64,000 nucleotides of DNA. Origin: Pseudaminobacter soli (ex Li et al. 2025) (GTDB lineage Bacteria; Pseudomonadota; Alphaproteobacteria; Rhizobiales; Rhizobiaceae). This document shows positions 44,097 through 49,808 of this stretch, in pieces. Location: contig NZ_PXYL01000013.1 in the NCBI RefSeq assembly GCF_003012705.1, positions 1-64,000 on the forward strand, in the 5' to 3' direction. The notes under the pieces are model-generated. The model searched no databases, was not told where the DNA came from, and worked only from the letters and a program-made list of their open reading frames with translations. Every line of letters begins with the position of its first letter. The first letter of the stretch is position 1. The translations under genes were made by a program, and so were the position numbers.

Positions 44097-45689
44097 TCAC
44101 TCTTCAGACGGAACGGCCTGCATGGCGGTTGTCCATCCGCGCGGGTGCACCGCGTAGGAGCCAACCTTGTGCCCATGCCCGACGATCAGGTGGAAGTGAT
44201 AAAGCGGGAGGATGGGATAGTCGGCCATGACGAATTCGGTTGCGCGGGCGAGCGCCTCGTTCCGCTCCGGACCTTCCTCGAGCGTCCTTGCCTTCGCCAG
44301 CATCTCGTCGAATGCCTGGTTCTGGTACTTGCCGTAATTCAACGACCCAGTCCCCAGTTCGGCGTTCGGAGAAGCGAGAACCGCGTCGAGGCAAAGCGTC
44401 ACTGCCTCGCCTGAGCAGCCGCCGTACCAGACCGGATAGTCGCCATTCGACCGTTGCGTCGCAAAAACCGAGAACGGCGCGACGACAGGCTGAACGCTCA
44501 CACCGATCCGGGCCCAGTTTTGCGCGATAGCCTGTAAGGACTCGCTGTCGCCCGGGTATCGTCCTGCCGGGCCGGCAAGCACGACATTGAAGCCGTCCGG
44601 AAAACCTGCCTCTGCCAAAAGCGATTTTGCCCCGTTGTAGTCCGGCGGCTCCACTTTGAGGGTCGCCGATGTTCCCGACAAGCCAGCCGGAAAGAGCTGG
44701 GCTGCCGCTGTCCCATACCCGAGCAGGATTTTCTCGGCGAGGAACGCACGGTCCGTCGCCATCGTCAGGGCCTGACGTACACGCTTGTCACGAAAGGGAT
44801 TTTGTATCGGGTTGCCGGATTTGCCGGTCACGCCCGGCGGCTCGTCCCGGCCAATATCGAACTGCAGAAAGTTCGACCGGGCGGCACTGATGCTTTCGAC
44901 GCTCAATCCGCGTTGCTCGAGCCCCTCGACGTCGCGCGCCGGGATGTAGTCCGCGACATCGACATCACCCGTCGTCAGAGCAGCGACGCGTGCAGCGGGG
45001 CTTTCGATGATCCGGAAAGTCACGTCCGACCAGGCAGGTGCTCCTCCCCAATACGCGTCATTCCGCACCAGCTTGAGGACTTCACCCGATTGCCAACTCT
45101 GGAACTTGTACGGCCCGGTTCCGATGGGTTGCGCTCCCGAATTGAGCTCTTCAGTGGTCGCAAAGCCGTCCGTCTTATGCGGCATGATGAAGATGGACGT
45201 GAGCGAAAGCGGGAGCGTCGGGGCTTCGCCGTTTGTTTCAATGACGACAGTCAACGGATCAGGCGCCGTGATCGACTTGATTGCCTGTGTGTATGACTGG
45301 AACCCCCCGCTCGGCGGCTTCAGAAAATCCCGGATGCGCTCGATCGAGTAAATAACGTCCTGTGCCGTGAAGGGTGAGCCGTCGTGAAAATGGACGCCTT
45401 CCCGCAGCTTGAACTCCCACTGCGTTTCGGACAGCCGCTTCCATGAAATCGCAAGACCCGGCTGAGGATTCAGGCGTTCGTCCTGATTCACGAGGCGCTC
45501 GTAGATGTGGGAGAGCAGTGAGGTGTTCTCGTTTAGGTCCGCATAGTGCGGATCGAGCGTCATCAACTTGTACGACGTCCCGATACGCAGTTCTTCCGCG
45601 AAGGCGGCCGCACCCAGCGGTCCGGCTGAAATCACCGTTGCGAGAGCCGCGGCGAGCAAGGTCGAGCGGAATTGATGCAGTGATGGCAT
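44097..45689 (-). CDS. Peptide ABC transporter substrate-binding protein, SBP_bac_5 family (operon 3)
   Basis: 530 residues; AAGGAGGG before the ATG. Sec signal peptide (LLAAALATVISAGPLGAAAF, cleaved near AFA). Family features: GTSYKLMTLDPHYADLNENT, KLREGVHFHDGSPFTAQDVI, LTTGDVDVADYIPARDVEG, ILPLYHFHLIVGHGHKVGSY. The His-rich IVGHGHK near the C terminus is unusual. First gene of the operon, divergent from the XRE gene. Confidence 0.92.
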   Translation of the reverse strand: MPSLHQFRSTLLAAALATVISAGPLGAAAFAEELRIGTSYKLMTLDPHYADLNENTSLLSHIYERLVNQDERLNPQPGLAISWKRLSETQWEFKLREGVHFHDGSPFTAQDVIYSIERIRDFLKPPSGGFQSYTQAIKSITAPDPLTVVIETNGEAPTLPLSLTSIFIMPHKTDGFATTEELNSGAQPIGTGPYKFQSWQSGEVLKLVRNDAYWGGAPAWSDVTFRIIESPAARVAALTTGDVDVADYIPARDVEGLEQRGLSVESISAARSNFLQFDIGRDEPPGVTGKSGNPIQNPFRDKRVRQALTMATDRAFLAEKILLGYGTAAAQLFPAGLSGTSATLKVEPPDYNGAKSLLAEAGFPDGFNVVLAGPAGRYPGDSESLQAIAQNWARIGVSVQPVVAPFSVFATQRSNGDYPVWYGGCSGEAVTLCLDAVLASPNAELGTGSLNYGKYQNQAFDEMLAKARTLEEGPERNEALARATEFVMADYPILPLYHFHLIVGHGHKVGSYAVHPRGWTTAMQAVPSEE

Positions 45690-45811
45690 TGCGATGTTCC
45701 CTCCTTGGCTTTTGCAGCGGACCGGTCGCGATGAAGAGACTCTTCATCGCGCACGTTTCCGTTCCCGCGAAACGATACATTTTCGTTCCGAAGGTTGGGT
45801 GCGCTGCGTTT

Positions 45812-45844
45812 TGTAGAGTTTACTCTGCAGTGGAATACTCTACA
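45812..45844. promoter_or_regulatory. XRE-type operator in the divergent promoter of operon 3
   Basis: TGTAGAGT (45812-45819) and ACTCTACA (45837-45844) are perfect 8-bp inverted arms 17 bases apart. The left arm also sits in a tighter palindrome AGAGT-TT-ACTCT. The element lies between the binding-protein start (45689) and the XRE start (45864), ideal for control of both. Confidence 0.65.
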
Positions 45845-45863
45845 GAGCGCAATAAGTTCGAGG

Positions 45864-46076
45864 ATGAAAAGCCTTGAAAATTTTGCCAGGAATCTCAGGA
45901 GGTTGAGGAACGAGCGAAAGCTCTCCCAGGAAGAGCTTGGCTTCCAGGTCGGCATGCACCGAACCTCGATCAACAACCTGGAGTCTCGCAGACACTCGCC
46001 CAGCTTGAAAAACATGGCGAGGATTGCAGAGGCGCTCGGCGTGAAAGTCGATGACCTTATCCAGGATCCCGAGTAA
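45864..46076 (+). CDS. XRE-family HTH regulator, divergent from peptide operon 3
   Basis: Start ATG 45864 (MKSLENFARNLRRLRNERKL). About 70 residues, a single Cro/C1 HTH: LSQEELGFQVGMHRTSINNL, then ESRRHSPSLKNMARIAEALG. The palindromic operator lies 20 bases upstream. Its 3' end overlaps the convergent gene at 46057 by 20 bases. Likely repressor of itself and the transporter. Confidence 0.82.
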   Translation: MKSLENFARNLRRLRNERKLSQEELGFQVGMHRTSINNLESRRHSPSLKNMARIAEALGVKVDDLIQDPE

Positions 46077-46728
46077 CGGACCTGCTTGCTCCGCTCATGC
46101 CCAGCAGATCGATAAGCACCGAGCGGACCTGCGGCCAGGGGAAGTCGTCGGTGTCGGGTTCAGGCGCGCCTTGCTTTATTATGGAGTGCAGCTTCGCCGC
46201 CGCAGCCGTCACCGTGCCGGCCGGCGTGGCCCACAATTCTTCCACCAGGCCGACTTCGAGATCGGAGGCGATGGCCTCGGCCTCCTTGGCGCGGCTGAAG
46301 CCGATGACCTCGTCGCCTGCGTTCCACGTTCGGCGGCGGGCCGCCAGTTCCTCCCTGGCGCGTGCGCGCGCCTCGGCACATTCGTCACCCGCCAGCCAGG
46401 CTTCGATCTCGTCCTCCGTATGGGCGATGATCGGGTTTTTTCGGTCAGGGAGGCGCAGCGCTACCTGGGGGCTCTCGATCGTTCGAAGCAACTCGGTTTC
46501 GAGCCGCTGCTGCACACGGCACAGCCGGCCGAACTCACGATGGGCGTCCAGCCAGACGCTCCATTTGGTGAGCGTATGGTCGACATCGTCGGCATCAGCG
46601 CTTTCCTGCTCTGCGACCTTTGCCTGCAAGAAGCTCTCGGCGACTGCAAGCAGGTTTCTAGGCGTGACTGGAAGAAGGTTTCTAGGCGTGATCGCAGGCA
46701 AAGTTCTGCTATTCTCAGAATCAGCCAT
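46057..46728 (-). CDS. Hypothetical helical protein
   Basis: Start ATG 46728 (MADSENSRTLPAITPRNLLP) with AGGAGCTC upstream. About 223 residues. A short internal duplication TPRNLLPV-TPRNLLAV (18 bp at DNA level, around 46655-46690) opens the protein. The rest is charged and helical (HREFGRLCRVQQRLETELLR, AEARARAREELAARRRTWNA) with a Trp/Pro-rich C-terminal third. Resembles uncharacterised rhizobial proteins of about this size. No function can be assigned. Confidence 0.6.
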   Translation of the reverse strand: MADSENSRTLPAITPRNLLPVTPRNLLAVAESFLQAKVAEQESADADDVDHTLTKWSVWLDAHREFGRLCRVQQRLETELLRTIESPQVALRLPDRKNPIIAHTEDEIEAWLAGDECAEARARAREELAARRRTWNAGDEVIGFSRAKEAEAIASDLEVGLVEELWATPAGTVTAAAAKLHSIIKQGAPEPDTDDFPWPQVRSVLIDLLGMSGASRSVTRDPG

Positions 46729-46861
46729 GATCCGAGCTCCTGACAGCTTGGTTGTGGTTAGGCCGGACGGCGTGCTCCAACACGTCATCCGGCCGAATTC
46801 AGTTAGTGAACCTACAATATCAGCCAAAGCCAGGCAACTAAAAACGCTACAGTGTTGCGAA

Positions 46862-47089
46862 ATGAATGCAATTCAATGCAAGTTGGCGCGTACAGCGCTC
46901 GATTGGGGTGTACGCGATCTTGCAAGGGCTGCCGACGTCTCGACGCACACGATTAGTCGCCTTGAAAGAGGCGAGGAACTCCGAGAAGGCACGCTTCAGC
47001 GCATCAGACAGGTGCTGGAGGAAGCTGGGATAGAATTCATCCCCGAGAACGGTGGCGGTGTCGGCGTTCGGTTCAAGAAGGCCACATAG
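46862..47089 (+). CDS. XRE-family HTH regulator
   Basis: Start ATG 46862 (MNAIQCKLARTALDWGVRDL). 75 residues: HTH LARAADVSTHTISRLERGEE, then LREGTLQRIRQVLEEAGIEF and IPENGGGVGVRF, the typical end of this small family. The frame extends far upstream in antisense sequence, which is rejected. Divergent from the hypothetical gene, which may be its target. Confidence 0.8.
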   Translation: MNAIQCKLARTALDWGVRDLARAADVSTHTISRLERGEELREGTLQRIRQVLEEAGIEFIPENGGGVGVRFKKAT

Positions 47090-47450
47090 CAATGTGCGCT
47101 GGGCCGTGATTTCAGGTCCTTGTGCCCTGCGGGTAAAGTCTCAGTATCGAGGGAACGAAACGTTGGCGCACAGAGATGAGGGCAGGTGGCGCGGGATCGG
47201 TCGCCCAGCGACTGATATTCGTCGAGAAGATTCTTCAGCTTCGGCCAGGTACCCGTAGCTGAACTGGATAGAGCGCTGCCCTCCGAAGTGACCGCAATGG
47301 AGCGGACTTGACAGTCCGGGATGCTCAGAACCGCTGGGAACCCGAGATTGGAATAGTGCTTTTGGGCCGCCCTCGGCACTATCCCGCCACTCCCATAAGC
47401 AGTTCGACGATGGCTTGGTCTGCACCCAGCCATCGCCGTGACACTAGGAT
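47090..47450. other. No gene seen
   Basis: Minus-strand frames here (46996-47481, 47141-47425) overlap each other and have no domain. Treated as the 3' flank of rtcB. Confidence 0.4.
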
Positions 47451-48851
47451 CTACGAACGTGCCTGCTTCTTCTTTCGCCATGGCGCGTTGGCTTGCCAGT
47501 CGCCAGCCATGATGCAGCCGTAAGGCTGCACCTCGTCCACGATTTCTGCCAGGTCGTAGCTCTCGATTTGGCGGCGCACCGCAGACGCATTCTTATAGGC
47601 GCTGGGCAGTTCCGAAATATCGGCCACGCCGTAGAAGAAACGCGCATCGATGCCCTTCGTCTCCTCGGCAAAGATGTCGGCGTCGCTGCGGCCCGCCTGC
47701 ATGCGGCGATGCTGGGTGCGCGAAAAGTTGCGTCCAGCGCCATGCGGCGAGAACCCCAGACCATTCGGCGCATTCCTGCCTCGCACGATAAGCACTGGTT
47801 CGGCCATGTTGAGCGGTATCAAGGTCAGATCCGTCGCATCGCCGGCCCAGTTGTCGAAGGCCGGAGTCGCTCCCTTGCCGTGATAAAACAGGCCGTCCGA
47901 GCGCCGGAAGACGAAGTTGTGCTCATTCCAGAAGCGGTCCGCGACCTTCGCCGAAAGCCGCTCGGCCGCAAGATCGTGGATCAGCGCATGATTGGCCTTC
48001 GTCCAGTCGCGGATAATCTGCAACGCATCCCAATAGTCTTCGCCTTCCTGCGTGTCGGCAGGAATCCAGGCGTTCTGCGGCAGCGTCTCGGGCGAGAGCA
48101 GCTTGCGATGGGTTTCCGCGATCTTCATGCCCTTTGCATAGAGACGAGCGCCCGGCGCACGCGAGCCGTGATGCGTCACCAGCGCCGTCTCGCCGCTCGA
48201 CTTGATGGTGCCGACATAGGCGAAGTGGTTGCCGTCGCCCTGTGTGCCGAAATGTTCGATCGCGGCACTCATCATGTCGCGCAGAAACGGATTGGCGTCG
48301 ATGCGCTCGACAACCCCCAGCGGCGGCCGAATCTGGTGCCCGCGCGGGCGCCCGCCAGGGCCGAAATGAGTGACCGCCTGCACTGCGTCGAGCAGCGCAG
48401 CCGGCGCCACGCCGGGAAATGTCGAGATCGCCATGGAGCAGCAGATGTCAGCCGAATGCATGCCGGGATGGATCGCCTCGGAAACAGCGACCCCGCCGAC
48501 AGGTATCGTGCCGATGGGCCCGGCCGGACACGCGTCCGGCATAACCGCGCCCGCACGAACGACAGGCGTGCGCAGCAACTCGCGCATCGAGTGTGTCACG
48601 GCCTCGACGTTGGCCATTTCCTCGGGCGTCTCGGCTTCGATGTTCATGTGAAAGGGAACAGCGTCCGACGCATGTAGCGTTCGTGCTGGAGGCGGCGCGA
48701 AACCTCGCGCAGTCTCCAGCGCTTGTTCAAAAGAACCGCCACGTTCCAAAACGGCGTTCGCAGCCGACAGTGCCTTGCCGAACCACTTCCCCTGCGCCAT
48801 TCCGGCGTCGATCAAATCCTGCCCGCTCAAAACCTCAACCATCATATCCAT
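47451..48851 (-). CDS. RtcB-family RNA ligase
   Basis: 466 residues. RtcB hallmarks: GGVAVSEAIHPGMHSADICC (residues 119-138, metal-binding Asp/Cys), GTQGDGNHFAYVG (202-214), THHGSR (226-231), NEHNF (309-313) and SPHGAGRNFSR (368-378) with the His that is guanylylated. RtcB joins 2',3'-cyclic-phosphate or 3'-phosphate ends to 5'-OH ends, sealing cleaved tRNAs and other RNAs. It lies immediately downstream of, and on the same strand as, a six-member array of Y-RNA-like tRNA mimics, with 28 bases between the last RNA and the ATG. No clear ribosome-binding site; ATG 48845 is an alternative. No rtcA or Ro60 gene is visible. Confidence 0.9.
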   Translation of the reverse strand: MDMMVEVLSGQDLIDAGMAQGKWFGKALSAANAVLERGGSFEQALETARGFAPPPARTLHASDAVPFHMNIEAETPEEMANVEAVTHSMRELLRTPVVRAGAVMPDACPAGPIGTIPVGGVAVSEAIHPGMHSADICCSMAISTFPGVAPAALLDAVQAVTHFGPGGRPRGHQIRPPLGVVERIDANPFLRDMMSAAIEHFGTQGDGNHFAYVGTIKSSGETALVTHHGSRAPGARLYAKGMKIAETHRKLLSPETLPQNAWIPADTQEGEDYWDALQIIRDWTKANHALIHDLAAERLSAKVADRFWNEHNFVFRRSDGLFYHGKGATPAFDNWAGDATDLTLIPLNMAEPVLIVRGRNAPNGLGFSPHGAGRNFSRTQHRRMQAGRSDADIFAEETKGIDARFFYGVADISELPSAYKNASAVRRQIESYDLAEIVDEVQPYGCIMAGDWQANAPWRKKKQARS

Positions 48852-48879
48852 CCATCAAAATTGTTCGAAAGAACCGAAA

Positions 48880-49008
48880 GACGGCAAGAAACGGGAGACA
48901 ATCTTTTCCGCCACTTCGCAACTCGCGAAGGAAGGACATGAACCTTCACGCCTTTCGGCCACCCGCTATCGCGGGCTGCGTCTACCTGTAGTCCCACCTG
49001 CATCCGTC
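48880..49008 (-). ncRNA. Y-RNA-like (YrlA-type) tRNA-mimic RNA, unit A
   Basis: Terminal helix GACGG/CCGTC, followed by the 5' motif ATGC and matched by TTCTTG on the 3' side. A second helix ends in GGGAC/GTC. The interior is a tRNA permuted in the D-loop: TACAGGTAGACGC (D-loop end and D-stem CGC), a CCCGC/GCGGG arm with a GATA loop, and a class II-like variable arm GCC-GAAA-GGC. The T-arm follows as GAAGG-TTCATGT-CCTTC, then acceptor hairpin CTTCGCG-AGT-TGCGAAG and TGGCGGAA (D-stem GCG), very like a tRNA-Leu D-arm. Last unit before rtcB. Confidence 0.75.
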
Positions 49009-49021
49009 ATTCAGCCAGGAA

Positions 49022-49116
49022 AGGCGACAAGAATCTGCAAGACTATCGGCAGATCCGTAGATCCGCCGGGCGGATTCGAACCGCCAATACCGATGTAATC
49101 CTGCATGCATTCGCCT
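49022..49116 (-). ncRNA. Y-RNA-like RNA, minimal unit B
   Basis: Terminal helix AGGCGA/TCGCCT with 5' ATGC and 3' TTCTTG. Second helix TGCAGGAT/GTCTTGCA. Inside are only a perfect T-arm (GGCGG-TTCGAAT-CCGCC) and an acceptor-like hairpin GGATC-TACG-GATCT with a UNCG-type tetraloop; ATCGG/CCGAT may form a D-stem-like closing helix. The anticodon-like arm is missing, making this the shortest unit. Confidence 0.72.
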
Positions 49117-49129
49117 TACCCGATGCTCA

Positions 49130-49259
49130 GGGCGACAAGAATTTGCGAGACAATGCTGAGCTACTTCCGGCTACCGCCGGAAGGGATGGATTGAACACCC
49201 GACCGCCTGTCACTTCCGTGACAGGCGCTCTATCCCTGTAGTCCCGCGCGCATTCGCCC
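49130..49259 (-). ncRNA. Y-RNA-like (YrlA-type) tRNA-mimic RNA, unit C
   Basis: Terminal helix GGGCGA/TCGCCC with 5' ATGC and 3' TTCTTG. Second helix GCGGGAC/GTCTCGC. Permuted tRNA body: GATAGAGC (D-stem 3' strand), arm CCTGTCAC-GGAA-GTGACAGG capped by a GNRA loop, variable CGGTC, T-arm GGGTG-TTCAATC-CATCC. Then comes acceptor hairpin CTTCCGGC-GGTA-GCCGGAAG, TA, and GCTC (D-stem 5' strand pairing with GAGC). The cleanest example of the permutation. Confidence 0.8.
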
Positions 49260-49266
49260 GCCGGTC

Positions 49267-49397
49267 TGGCGACAAGAAGCGGCAAGACACCTTATACCTG
49301 CGCCACTCCGCTCTCTCTGGAACGAAGGAGTGATTTGAACACCCGACCTCCCGCCTTGCGGCGGGCGCGCTACCTGTAGTCCTGCCTGCATTCGCCA
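49267..49397 (-). ncRNA. Y-RNA-like (YrlA-type) tRNA-mimic RNA, unit D
   Basis: Terminal helix TGGCGA/TCGCCA with 5' ATGC and 3' TTCTTG. Second helix GGCAGGAC/GTCTTGCC (8 bp). Body: GGTA, D-stem GCGC, arm CCCGCC-GCAA-GGCGGG (GNRA loop), variable AGGTC, T-arm GGGTG-TTCAAAT-CACTC. The acceptor pairing is CTTCGTT with AGCGGAG around CCAGAGAG, then TG, D-stem GCGC and AGGTATAAG. D-stem and acceptor keep pairing although their sequences differ from unit C. Confidence 0.8.
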
Positions 49398-49410
49398 GTC
49401 GTTTCATACC

Positions 49411-49534
49411 CGCGGCGACTAGAGTGAACGAAACCGGAATGCCCCGCCCATGCCAGAGAGCGCCTGCGAGGTGAGGAGTCGAACCTCACGGACATTCCAA
49501 ATATGTGCTGTAGTTCCGTCCGGCATTCGCCGCG
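49411..49534 (-). ncRNA. Y-RNA-like RNA, divergent unit E
   Basis: Terminal helix CGCGGCGA/TCGCCGCG with 5' ATGC; the 3' side reads CTAG instead of CTTG. Second helix ACGGAAC/GTTTCGT, then TACAG as in units A, C and D. T-arm GTGAGG-TTCGACT-CCTCAC, an acceptor-like helix CCTCGC/GCGGGG with a large loop, and GGAATG/CATTCC enclosing both. No clear anticodon-like arm. Same outer architecture, diverged core. Confidence 0.65.
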
Positions 49535-49579
49535 CTTTCTTGCTTCCTTTCCTGGCCTCGGTCATTCCGAATTGGTCAT

Positions 49580-49808
49580 GACGACAAGATTGATGAAACG
49601 TTGCCCCTTTGCAGGGGCCCTGCTCTACCTTGCTGAGCTACGGGTTCGTAGATGGTGGAGGGGAGGGAACCGAGATCGAACCTTCTCTCCACAAACCCAA
49701 AGCATCGCCACTCCACGCTGGGCCAACCCTGTGGGGTCTGGGCGGGGCGGGTCCAGCGTCGGTGCCTCTCAGTTCAACCGGATACGAGTCCCTGCTCCCT
49801 CATTCGTC
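49580..49808 (-). ncRNA. Y-RNA-like RNA, long unit F (tentative)
   Basis: Terminal helix GACGA/TCGTC with 5' ATG and 3' TCTTG; second helix GGGAC/GTTTC. Longer than the others (229 nt). It contains a hairpin ACGCTGG/CCAGCGT, a stem GTGGAG/CTCCAC around GGTTCGATC, hairpin CTACG-AACC-CGTAG, and a complete D-arm GCTCAGCAAGGTAGAGC followed by a CCC...GGG arm with the loop CTGCAAA. D and anticodon arms here are contiguous, so the opening lies elsewhere than in units A, C and D. Its 5' strand overlaps the last codons of the AIPR gene. Could be a fused or decayed unit. Confidence 0.45.

Noticed and set aside
46097-46860. Long plus-strand extension in front of the XRE gene at 46862
   Set aside because: It is antisense to the hypothetical protein; only the last 75 codons form a real HTH protein.
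47141-47481. Minus-strand frames downstream of rtcB
   Set aside because: No ribosome-binding site, no domain and overlapping alternatives; treated as non-coding.
48961-49700. Canonical tRNA gene cluster
   Set aside because: T-arms with TTCRA loops are present, but D-arm, anticodon-position arm, T-arm and acceptor strands occur in permuted order. In units A, C and D the arm at the anticodon position is closed by a tetraloop, and no CCA-tailed acceptor end exists, so these are tRNA mimics.
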